From positions 42,890,821-42,954,820 of the forward strand of contig OX344750.2 of assembly GCA_947034885.2 (NCBI GenBank): DNA of 64,000 nucleotides, given 5' to 3'. The notes beneath the pieces are model-generated. The model saw only the letters and a program-made list of their open reading frames with translations, did no database searches and was not told where the DNA came from. Shown here in pieces: positions 26,030 to 36,650 of the stretch. Position numbers and translations under genes: made by a program. Source of the stretch: Thuidium tamariscinum (Eukaryota > Streptophyta > Bryopsida > Hypnales > Thuidiaceae). Positions within the stretch are counted from its first letter, which is position 1; every line of letters begins with the position of its first letter.

Positions 26030-27012
26030 TCAATTCCTCTCACTATGGAGCTTTCTCCAAGATTGATGAGACCCTGCAGTCTTGAAATCAATCTGTTGTT
26101 GATTTTGGACAGAGCTCCCAAGTCTTGTGAATCCGTGGAGGATGTTCTCTGATCTCATCGTGGCATGAAAATCGTGTCGACCCCTCCAAATAATCTCTAC
26201 TACGCCGTCAAAGTCCATCTGATCTACCACCGCATTGTAAGAGGGCACCACAAATTCCCCTCCAATGCATCTACTGTTGTCCTCGCCCTCCTCATGAACG
26301 AGCAATTCCCTAGTTTCCTCGGACATTGGAATCCACATACCATAGCAGTACATGTTATGATCATTATCTGTGTGCACTGAGTTGGAGAAGTTATCCAAGG
26401 TGTACGTCAAGTTGCTTGTAAAGACCTTGTCCACCGCCTCCCAATCTGTGAACTCTGTTTGAGTGATGTCTGGAACCCCTATTGCTGCTGCCGTCTGATA
26501 CACCTCTTCGAAGATTGTGGATGCCATGTCTTTGAAACGCCTGCGGTGTAAATCACCGATCCAGAGCACTGTCTTCGTCTGATCCTCCTCCCAATCCGTA
26601 AGAGATGCCGAGGACCTTTGCATGGATGCGGAAGGGTAGTATCTCCCAATCCCCCTCCCGTTGTAGTCGCCTCTCCATCCCATGGCATACATCTTGCCAT
26701 CCCCACCTTGATGTGCACTGTTATTCTTGATCGGTCCACTTTGTCGAGATAAACGGAAGAATGCTTTAGCCAACTCTTCAAACTCCTCGCACTCTTGCTC
26801 TCCCATGTCATTGAATTTGGTGAATTGTACCATTAGGGCAATCTCCCCCGTATCCTCATCTTGAATGGCCACCCTTCCGTGATCCAGTCGGAGATAGTCG
26901 CTCGGAACTTCATCCAAGACAAACCCCTTCTTGTAGTCTGTATCATCCCTCTTTGTCTTGTAGATGTACGTCGACGAGCTTCCACCGATTCGGTAATGCG
27001 CATCTTGGATGC
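26030..27012 (-). CDS. TET/JBP-like 2-oxoglutarate/Fe(II) dioxygenase, catalytic exon (gene 2), 5' end cut by a CACTA insertion
   Basis: A long uninterrupted frame ends at TGA 26032-26030. In it, TTFEEVYQ-like helical sequence is followed by NLTYTLDNFSNSVHTDNDHN, with Fe ligands His (codon 26374-26372) and Asp two residues later. Then come YGMWIPM, the strand GGEFVVPSYNAVVDQMDFDG, a distal His in DFHATM and an Arg in FTRLGSS. The order HxD - GGxF - dG - HxT - R matches TET/JBP-type double-stranded beta-helix dioxygenases that act on DNA bases. The motif KMYAMGWRG resembles MRYAMGDLGW in gene 1 at 17.4-19.0 kb, so the two are distant paralogues. The frame runs past 27012 into a transposon, and the last residues there are not host sequence. 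Whether the insert is spliced out is unknown. Confidence 0.75.
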
Positions 27013-29780
27013 CACTACAAAAAACAGGGGTATAAATGATTGCAAAAAATGACTGAAAATGAGTCATTTCGGACCAAGATGACTAAAAAATGACTTTAGG
27101 CACTGCAGTCATCGTGGACAAGTCATTCTTTAAATGACTACGGGTGTATTATCACCATCCATTTGGAAATTGGATGACTAATAGATGAATCTGTCTAAGA
27201 GATAAAGAAATTTTACTTGAAATTTTGTGAAAAGGGTGGGCAGTTGACCATTTTTGGGAAAATTTCATCTACGTGGCTGTCCACGTAGGTTAATTTATAA
27301 GTCATTTCTCAGTCATGGCATAGTTGAAGTTTCGGTGACGTGTCAGTCATTGTTCAGTTGTCAGGCAATCATTGTTCAGTTGTCAGGCAATCATTATTTA
27401 GTTGTCAGATAGTCTGACTGATGTTGACGTGGACAATGATGTCAGTAAAAATGAAGTCATATTCCAGTTATGATATAGTTACGTTTAAGGGGGGGTCTCT
27501 GACACGTGGCACTTAATAGTAAGGGGGTTCTGAAGTTGCATCTTAGTCATTTTTGAGACATTTTTGCTTTAGGATGAGTCATATTTTAGTTATGTCTTCC
27601 TTCTCTAAAGTAGTTATTCAATAGTCACATATGAATACATTCAAAGTTCCACAATGATACACCATACACCATATGCCATACATCATTTCAAAATCCACTT
27701 AATATGTGGATACGATTAGATGAAATGACAAGCCTTTTATAGAGGAAGGATAGTAGTAGGCAAGACAAAGCTTGTGGGATATGTAAAACGCAGGAATTGC
27801 ATTACAAGTCATATTTTTAACCTCATTGAGGCATAGTAGACTAACTTTTTTCAAAAAACTTTGAACTAATTAAAGTTGGGGAATCAATCTCACTTTCATC
27901 TCCAAAAATTTGTTTTAGATTTTAAGCCTCTAATCAAAAGTTATAAATAAAATTTGCTAAAAGGTTTGAAAAGGATTGACACAAGGTGCTAAAGTAGTAG
28001 TAGAGTAGTTGTGTAGTAGTTCAAAAGTATTGAGTAGTCATTTGGTAGTTACATGAAGTCATTTTGTAGTAAAACTAAAGTAGTGGTGGTGGTATTTGCA
28101 CAAGGAAAAAATGGAACTTAACAAATGTCATTGAATTCATCTAAATATCTTACTGTATATTTATTGGAACATTTAGTAATTCAAGTGTAAGGCATATGAA
28201 GTGTTCAAAAGTAGTTCATTGACAATGGCACAAATTTTCAAAAGTCATTATTGGCATAATGGCATATAGATAGGAGTTTAAACAAATCATACAAATAGAT
28301 CCTAAGGAAGAAATTTTATTAATGCTAACAAAGACAAAGGCCACTTGTAATGCATCATTTCCAAAAAAAAGACAAAAGTATTCTATTGAAAATTTTTTTT
28401 AAAAGAAAATGAAGAAAATAAACAAGGAGTAGAATTATTGGAAAGACTAAAAGAAAAGTTATTAGCTCAAGAAAGGTATTAGGATATGAGTGTTAAAAAA
28501 TCATAAATCAGATGAGTATAGTTGCATCCTAGTAATTTTGAAATGATTGCTGTCTATGTTAGCATATTGTCTTTACTACAAGAAAATAGGGGGATAAATT
28601 AAATGACTTGTCTACAATGACTACATTGGCAACAATGACTACAAAATGACTATTTTGCAGTCATTGTTGCCAATGTAGTCATTGTAGACAAGTCATTTAT
28701 CAACCCATTTTCTTATAGTGCTTTTCCATCTTAAGAGCAAAATTTTTTAGCATAGCCCTACAAAAGACTTTGTAGTAATTCTTAAGTTGCATAGTAGTGA
28801 AGTACAATTACATCATTGGGAAGCTCACTTAGTGTATCTATCATAAATCATGTACGAACAAGTCATTTTTAGACTCTTTAAATATATATTTTTTAATAAA
28901 TTATAATTTCAACCTATAATTTTGAGCTTTGTCCAATAATGACTATAGATTTCTATTGCCAAAAAATACCATACACCATACACTATATGCCCAACTCAAA
29001 TAATGTATGAAATGATTTCTAGAATAAATTGAGAAATGAACTAAAATGGCACAATTAAAAATTCAAATATTTCTTGAGGATACATTTAGATGACCATTGC
29101 ATCAATAATGAAGAAAAATGAACTTTCAATAGAGAGTTATTTTTTGAATTAAAAAACAAATTAGACCATTTTTCTTGTATAAAATAGGGGTGTGAAATTA
29201 TTTTCAGCTCTACAATGTATTTTCATATTATGCTCTACAATGTTTTTCATATCATGCCCATCTTTAAAGCAAAAAATTACAACATGACCTTACAAAAGAT
29301 CTTGCAGTCATTTTAGAGTCACATAGTAGTAAAGCGCAGTCACATTCTAGTAGTCTTAGAACAATTTCCATCCACGTCAATAAGTTGCCCTGCCCGTCCT
29401 TGGCTTAAAATATGAAAATTTAGCCTTTTTGTAACCCTTTAGTCATTTTCAAGTCGCGAAGTAGTGAAATTAAGTTACAATCAATAACTATGTCATACTC
29501 ATTAATGACTCTAGCATCCATGTTGATTTTTTCCTTCCTTTTGTGCTCTTATTGATGGCAATCTAAATGAAAAAATGTAGATGAATTTCGTTGTCTATCA
29601 TGTCTTCATCTTCTAGTCGCACTCATAATTGAAAAATGACTGAAAAATGACTAGGACTGTGTAAATTCAGCTCGGTTGGTGCAATTACAGAGGTACTAGT
29701 CACTATTTAGTCAAACCGGACATTTAGTCATTTATGAGTCATCCCTCTACAGTCATTTATACCCCTCTTTTTTTGTAGTG
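27013..29780. mobile_element. non-autonomous CACTA (En/Spm-type) DNA transposon, 2768 bp
   Basis: The ends are CACTACAAAAAACAGGGGTA on the left and, inverted, CACTACAAAAAAAGAGGGGT on the right, extending to TATAAATGA in both. The 3 bp target duplication TGC flanks it (27010-27012 and 29781-29783), as is usual for CACTA elements. The subterminal regions are crowded with AATGACT/AGTCATT words, typical of transposase-binding subterminal repeats. No transposase frame is present, so it depends on an autonomous relative. It interrupts an exon of the second dioxygenase gene. Confidence 0.9.
28574..28720. mobile_element. nested 147 bp CACTA-type MITE
   Basis: Ends TACTACAAGAAAATAGG and (inverted) CACTATAAGAAAATGGG, flanked by a 3 bp duplication CTT (28571-28573 and 28721-28723). 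The two halves are nearly complementary (ATGACTTGTCTACAATGACT versus AGTCATTGTAGACAAGTCAT), so the whole element is a hairpin. It was inserted into the larger CACTA element. Confidence 0.9.
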
Positions 29781-29783
29781 TGC

Positions 29784-30085
29784 TCTCCTGTTTTTTCTTC
29801 TTCTTGGACTCCTTCTCGTGTCTTTTGGAGGCCTCCTTGCCTTTTAAAATCCGGTGTATCTTGCCCCAACTTGTATGACCAAAAATAAGTCATGTCTTTG
29901 ATGTTAGTATGTATCTCGGCAAAGGATGATATATTGTGGGACAGACACCTACCATTCAACCTTAGACCTTGTCATCCCTTACAAAGGGGACTTCACCAAC
30001 AAATGAAACCCAAGAGAACAAGTTGGCATACAGAGAGTACTTCTCCATCGACTTCAAGTCAACATTGAGAAGATTTGGTACCTTT
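29784..30085 (-). CDS. upstream exon remnants of the second TET/JBP-like dioxygenase gene
   Basis: Immediately past the CACTA element the minus strand reads a Lys/Glu-rich stretch (KEASKRHEKESKKKKKQES). Removing the element and one TGC copy places it in phase with the catalytic exon. Further upstream lies a well-composed frame with NLLNVDLKSMEKYSLYANLF and SWVSFVGEVPFVRDDK, then CLSHNISSFAEIHTNIKDMT in another phase. The exon borders between these pieces, and hence one of two competing frames at 29790-29890, could not be settled. A frameshift is possible. Confidence 0.45.
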
Positions 30086-30959
30086 GAACATGATTGCAGA
30101 TGAAAAGAAGTGTTGCTCGATCAGGCAAGTCTGGCAAAATATGTGAATAAGTCTGCAAAATAATAAAACACATGGTTTACGTGAGAAATGCATACCATTG
30201 ACCTTGGCAAGTATTGCTGACTAGAAGGAACAATGATAAGTCTTTGAGAAAATCAGTAGACCAAGTGAATGATGCACATATATCGCACAAAAGTCATATT
30301 TGGTTGGACCTAATGCTGCTTAATATACCAACAAACTCGATTTAGGCTGTGAGATGATACTTATCTCGGCTTTATGTTTTTGTAACACCACTAATATATA
30401 TTGCAATCATGGGTGTGGAAACAAATGATGCAAGTTTGAAAGCAAGAATCTGACTAAGTGTCTTGACATTGAAAGCCATCTAATAAGTTAATATTTGACT
30501 TGATTTCTTTGGTCTTCCACTATCATTTGACTATTTTTAGGGAGAAGAAATAATTATGCAACTAATCGTGGATTAGGAGCTTGTCTGAACTCCAAAGCAC
30601 ACAGCAATGCCAACATAATGCGGAGGGAGATAGGATAGTAAGAACGGCAATGAATAGTACGTTCCAAGAGTTTATGTATGAGGCACTTAATTTTCCCATT
30701 CAAGTTCACAACACTCGGGCAATATTGTCGGTAAAACTCTCATTGGAGAAGCTACCACGTATTCCTTCCCATGCATGGCTGCAAATCAAACAAATCGAAG
30801 AGCTCGGAGATCGATAAAGTGAACACTACCAGACAAACACCTAAGGAGCATCCAACATGCCTTGTGCTCCGAGATCTCGAAACTAAAGCCTTCACAGGCC
30901 ATCTAAACATTTGTAAAAAAACTCTACATTCCAGAGCTCATTTGCTCTCGTTCTTAATT

Positions 30960-31540
30960 TGGCCCTACTCAAATTTTAGCGTGCATCTAGGAGTCGCTCA
31001 GTCATACTCACTCCCAGCTCGAGCAAGCTTTGCCCACCCTCACCCTTTCTCCGATTAACAATCACTACTAATCCACGATGATTCATTGTTGCTGCACCCA
31101 TGCACTAGCTACATCAACTTGGCCGATGGCCTTGGCTTCCCAAATGCCATGGATTGACCAAGAACTAGCATAGACTTGTATCACGAACTTTGTAAGTATG
31201 AACTTACAAATAGGGCACCATTTAATCCACTGACACTTACCAACAATGACCCACTCAAATCTTAGCGTGAATCTAAGAGTCACCCTGCTACACTCACTCC
31301 AAGTTGAACAAGCCCTACTCGCCCTCATCCTCTCTCCGAATAACGATCACTACCAGTCTATGATGATTCATTGTCGCTGCACCTATGCACTAGCTACATC
31401 GAACTTGGCCAACGGCCTCGGCTTCCCATACGTCATGGATTGATCGAGAACTAGCATGGGTTTCTATCACATGCAAACTTCATAAGCATCAACTTACAAA
31501 CAAGAGTCCATTCGATTCACCGACACTCACCAACAATGAT
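30960..31540. repeat. tandem duplication of about 280 bp
   Basis: The segment from about 30968 to 31245 is repeated at about 31247-31540. Shared words include GATGATTCATTGT, GCACTAGCTACATC, CATGGATTGA and CACCAACAATGA. The open frames in it are short. It could be the promoter or 5' leader region of the dioxygenase gene to its left (minus strand), but no start is visible. Confidence 0.7.
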
Positions 31541-31581
31541 CTACGCTGCCAGCCACTGATTTCTCTCCCTTGATCACTGTC

Positions 31582-31728
31582 GATGCTCCCACTGCTGTTT
31601 CCCGAGTTGCTTGGTGCTCCCCCTGCTATCGATGCTCCCACTGTTGTTTCCCAAGTTACTTAGTGCTCCCTCTGCTGTCGATGCTTCCACTGCTGTTTCC
31701 CGAACTGCCTAATGCTCCCTCTGCTGTT
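31582..31728. repeat. 49 bp minisatellite, three copies
   Basis: Units at 31582, 31631 and 31680 start GATGCTCCCACTG or GATGCTTCCACTG and contain TGTTTCCC and a TGCTCCCTCTGCTGT-type end. The divergence between units is low. Confidence 0.85.
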
Positions 31729-31929
31729 TCTTGAGCTGCAAGAAGAAAGAATAGGAGATTAAACGATGGGGTTCTAAAAAGGGTGCAAACCACAAATTGC
31801 AAGATTAAACAATCACACGTCCAGGATTGGAGTCACTCACTGTCAAAATTCCACGAATCTTGAGACCTCACGGGATCCTCCCAACGCTCTGTGTGTATGT
31901 GCAACTCAAACAATACAATGGTGGAAGAT

Positions 31930-31949
31930 GGGGGGGGGGGGGCGGGGGG
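31930..31949. repeat. poly-G tract
   Basis: About 19 G with one C, inside AT-rich flanks. It is a candidate G-quadruplex and also an error-prone site for sequencing. Confidence 0.8.
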
Positions 31950-33014
31950 AGAAACATATGGTAGAGACGGTAGGGAGATGTTTACAGGAGTCACGTCGAC
32001 CAGCCTTCATCATTGTACCCTATGACATGTGAAAATGACCCTGAATGATAATCACAAGCAACCCTATGGCTAAACTCCTTTGTGTACTACCCTTTGTTTT
32101 AATTTAAAGATTACCTAAATTTTATTTATTTACGTTTTATCACATCAAAGAATCTATCCTATATTTTTAGTTTTGACTCTCAAGAATTGAAGGAATAAAT
32201 GCATGTATTCTACAACTAAACCTCATAAATAACATATAGAAGTATCGAGTTAAGAATCTATGAAAAAATGTGAACAAGAGAGGTATTGATTTTTTTATTG
32301 ATTTTTATCATTAAACATTTAAATTTTCTAAACGTAAAGAAAAACTACATTACAATTCACTTTGAACCCTATAGTCGAAAGACCATTTTCTATCAATAAT
32401 CACTCAAAACTACTTTTTTTTGTAGTGTCCATCTAAGAAAAAAATTTGAAAATACTTTAAAGGAAAAAGTTCTTTCACTATGTTCTCACCAAAAATGCTC
32501 CAAAAATGCTATTTCTACTACAAGTACCAAATTTTTGGAAAATATCGTTTTTTGACATATAACTATAGGATCTTGAAGTACTCCAGTTTAAAAATATTTG
32601 AGAAATATTTTAGAAGTTTCCACCATCTAGATCACAAGATATTGAAATTTGAAGTGGCAAAAATCCTTTTTTGGGCCCTGCAAAGAACTGGGCGGTTGTA
32701 CTTTACAACCTCGTCAAATAATTATGAAGAAACGTCTAAAATGCAATGACTTTTGACTCACATTTTTAAATGTCATGATATTTGTGCACATGAAAGATAT
32801 TCCTCGTCTATACATTCTGTTAAAATTTGAGTTCAAAATATGGAAATCTCCACTAGCATGCATCTTCGGACCTTCTAGTACACTCTTTCCAAATCATGTA
32901 ATAAAAGTATTAGGATGTTCGATCTTACAAATTAAAAAATATTAGCATTCAACGTAACAAACAAACAAACAAACAAACAAACATCCAAACAAACAACGTA
33001 TCTTCATAGGAGGA

Positions 33015-34528
33015 TGGGCATTATCCTTCAAAACAGAAGATTGACCTACATGGTCTGTGATTGTTGCAAGCTTGGAACGACCAAAAAAAAGCCTGGTGGG
33101 ATGGAAGACTGCCTTGGAGAAAAAACATGGAAAAAGAAGTAATGTAAACAAAAATGTCACTCCGTCGTTTCATCCACTGTTGGGGGTGCCACAAGAAAAA
33201 ACCATTAGTGATTAGTTCAGCATCATGTTACAATGCAACTTGGTTATACTTGAATCACACCCAAAGCACACCATCGTTTCAGGGGAATTGGGATTTGTGC
33301 TTGCCTCCCCATCAAGTGGATATTTCTTCCCTGTCCCAATTCAATCCACTCATCCCAAGGTTTTCCACGAAAAATGAAATGTTTTATTTGAATTGTAGCA
33401 CCTAAACCCTATGGAGCAAAGTGAGTAGGGTCTAGGCCTAAAGCGGAGCGCCGTTAGGTGCATAGCTTTAGTAGAAGGCGCGGAGCGCCGTTTAGGGTAA
33501 ATATGAAGGGGTAACCTCTACTACTAGCTAGGACCTTTTGGGTTTATAGAAAGAAAATATGGAACGATTGACATTACAAGTGGAACCCTAAATGGAAAGA
33601 AAAAATCACGGCGTTTTCTTAGGGGTTGGTTTAGGGTTTAGGGTTTGTAAATGTTTAATTCAATCAATAAATTCCATTTCATGAAAACCTCAAACCATAT
33701 TGTTTTCAACATACCTTTAGACAGTTTTTAAAAAAATTCTAATTTGAAAACTCTTATAATTCAAAATCAACCAAAAAAGGTAATTTTGGTAAGAAACTTG
33801 GACATTGTTTTTTCAAGTCAACAAAAACATCCTATTAGGGTTTAGAAAAATCAACCATGAAGAAGTAAAAATGAAGTTTCGAATCAATAAGTTTTGGAAA
33901 ATGTAAGATTATGGAAACTTTGTTTGATTAAACACATTTTGACATAGTAATAACACGCTCTTTCTTGAATATACAAAGTATGGTACAATTTCTTATACAT
34001 ATTGTACAAATTAGTTTTTTCGTAAACTTAAAAACTTTGAAAATGGGAACTCTAAATTCTAGTATAATTTGGAGGCAATTTCAACATAGTAAAACCTGTT
34101 TTTTAGAAAAACTTCAAACCAAAAAAAGTGGAGAAATTTAATTTAGTTTAATCTCCTAAAATCCGTTTGTAATTTTGAAATTTCAATAACAAGTTATGGG
34201 AAAAATTCAAAGAGTGGTACCAATGAACAATTTTTTTTGAGAGATTTTCAAACACTCTCCCTGCATTTTGTCCATAACTCCTGACTGAAGATACAAAGTC
34301 ATAAAATAATTCTTGGAGGTGAAATCTTGTTTGATTTCACAACTTTTTTTAGTTGGTTTAAGGGTTTTAAGCAAAGATATTGTACCATGCTTAAAAATTC
34401 CTTCAAAGTCTATTGAAGTAATAAAACACTGAATTGTAAGGGATTAGTTTTATAAATAAAGCTCATGGTACAGAGAATTCAAACTACGGTTATTTAACTA
34501 TTGCCAAAATAAAAAAAGTTACTTACAA
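33015..34528. repeat. 1.5 kb repeat, left copy of an inverted pair
   Basis: This segment is the reverse complement of 47527-49086 along its whole length. Shared landmarks (as read here) include TGGGCATTATC, GGCCTAAAGCGGAGCGCCGT, CTAGCTAGGACCTTTTGGGT and, at the inner end, AAGTTACTTACAA. It carries two TTTAGGG units near 33637. No conserved protein is encoded. Immediately outside it at about 32955-32985 is a (CAAA)n run. Confidence 0.85.
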
Positions 34529-35469
34529 GACCCATTTTTAACAAGAAAAGGTCCAAAATCATCATACTTTACTTTGAATTATTGTTGAAACTACCCAGTG
34601 CCAACTAAATTTTTTTTTAAATTTCTTCCTTTGTGTAATTGCATTGCTGACTTGGCAAAGTCATAGCTCACTCTAAATCTAGAATTTCTTCTGATGGTTC
34701 ATGTGTTTTCCAATGCATATGAATCAACCCATAATAACTGATGTTTTGAATTTTTAGGATGAAAAAATTTAAAGTTTAAAAAAAATATGAATCCTTACTT
34801 TCGACAGACCAAGGCCCTTTTCTTAACCAAACAAAAAGTAAGAAGTTCTAATTCCATAGCAAAAGGTTAAAAAAATTTCCTTACAATTGACCATAGGATC
34901 TTACACCCAACTAGTATGAAAATGGGTCTCAAAAAATCTAGAATTCTTATTTGCCCAAATTCCAAAATATATGCATTTAAGGTAAAAAAACAAGTTTAGG
35001 TAGCATACCATGGGGTTAAAATGTTTAATCCTTGCATGTTCCTACTCATCTTTAGAATTGACCACTTAGGAAAAACCATTATAAACTACTATTTGAAAGA
35101 ACATTTTGAACTTGATACACATAAAATGAAAGTGTGAATTCTGAGGTTTAGGCTTCATTTATATGGTTAGATTCGCTAGCACTAGTGCCACTACCAATAT
35201 TTTGCTATTTTTTATTTTCAAATGAAAATCTTCAAATTCTATCTTAATTCATTTCTAAGGAAATTATTATCATTTTTTTGGATAAAACTTGTCGGAATCG
35301 ATATCATTTTTTTGAGCAAAACTTGTTTGAATGGATTTGAATTGTCACACAGTGAATTGCATTAGGATTTTTGTGTTATTACAATCTTTGACAATCTCCT
35401 AAAATACTTAACATAATCTTTGATAAAAGGAATACAAACCACAATCCCTAAACCCTAAACCCAACCAAC

Positions 35470-36428
35470 ACCATATTCATTAAAATTAGAGTTTTCTAGT
35501 GAAATGAGAGTTTTCAAATGTAATTTAAAGGAAATACAACTTGAAATTAAAAAAATTTATGTCAATTTGCTATAAGGTTGTATGTCAATTTAGCTTGAAT
35601 CGAGCTAAATTGACATACAACCTTTCAAATTTGACCCCAAAAGTTAAAAGGTTTTATGTCAATTTAGCTCGATTCGAACTAATTAAATTGACATACAACC
35701 TTTCAAATTCATCCAAAAATTGAAAAGTTTTATATCAATTTAGCTCAATTTAAGTTGAATTGACATACATTCAACCCAAACTTGAAAGGTTTTTGTCAAT
35801 TCAACTCGAATCGAGCTAAATTGACATACAACCTTTCAAATTCGACCCCAAAAGTTGAAAGGTTTTATATCAATTTAGCTCGATTCGAGCTAAATTGACA
35901 TACAACCTTTCAAATTCATCCAAAAATTGAAAAGTTTTATATCAATTTAGCTCGATTTAAGCTAAATTGACATACATTCAACCCAAACTTGAAAGGTTTT
36001 TGTCAATTCAGTTCGAATCAAGCTAAATTGACATACAACCTTTCAAATTCGACCCCAAAAGTTGAAAGGTTTTATGTCAATTTAGCTCGATTCGAGCTAA
36101 ATTGACATACAACCTTTCAAATTCATCCAAAAACTGAAAAGTTTTATATCAATTTAGCTCGATTTAAGCTAAATTGACATACATTCAACCCAAACTTGAA
36201 AGGTTTTTGTCAATTCAGCTCGAATAAAGTTAAATTGACATACAACCTTTCAAATTCGACCAAAAGTTGAAAAGTTTTATATCAATTCAGCTCGATTCAA
36301 GCTGAATTGACATACAACCTTTCACATTTGACGTGAAAATTGTCATCTTAATGGAAATTGGTGATTCAGGTCGAGATCAAGATAGTTAGTTTGAGAGGTC
36401 TCGATTCTCTCATTTTAATGAATATGGT
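35470..36428. mobile_element. TIR element filled with palindromic satellite units, copy 2
   Basis: Same ends (ACCATATTCATTAAAAT...ATTTTAATGAATATGGT), same leader (GAGAGTTTTC..TGTAATTTAAAGGAAATACA) and same tail (TTGGTGATTCAGGTCGAGATC) as the copy at 23958-25724, but with fewer internal units (959 against 1767 bp). The size difference is entirely in the number of satellite units. Confidence 0.8.
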
Positions 36429-36650
36429 ATTCTAATCATCTAATACAACATAGTCAATACTTCTTCCACTAGCTCCAGCACTACTGCCTACGCCATGAGT
36501 TGCGATGCCACTTGGATGAGGTACATCTTGTTGTACTTCAAAGTTCGGTTCAATGATGCCGCAAGATATACTTTCCCTCAAATAAGTTTGCAACCCTTCT
36601 TTGGATTGCAAATCCGTGACAATGGCCAAGGGAACTATGTCGAGTGGCTT
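36429..36650 (-). pseudogene. C-terminal fragment of a paralogue of the adjacent RING gene, in antisense
   Basis: On the minus strand the frame reads AIVTDLQSKEGLQTYLRESI and then GIIEPNFEV. It aligns with the C-terminal part of the RING gene on the plus strand (LALLNSFQSMEPL, TAA, EFFKQSIQRGILEPDFKV at about 37974-38064). In this alignment the Gln codon CAA (36590-36588) faces the TAA at 38012-38014. Only the C-terminus is present. It abuts the N-terminal part of the RING gene head-on near 36650 and the palindromic satellite element at its 3' end. Confidence 0.7.

Noticed and set aside
32405-32428. TTTTTTTTGTAGTG resembling a CACTA right end
   Set aside because: No matching left terminus or target duplication could be found.
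33154-33405. 83-codon frame in the left 1.5 kb repeat arm (and its counterpart near 48.9 kb)
   Set aside because: The corresponding frames in the two arms are not conserved as protein; indels differ between copies, so it is treated as repeat sequence.
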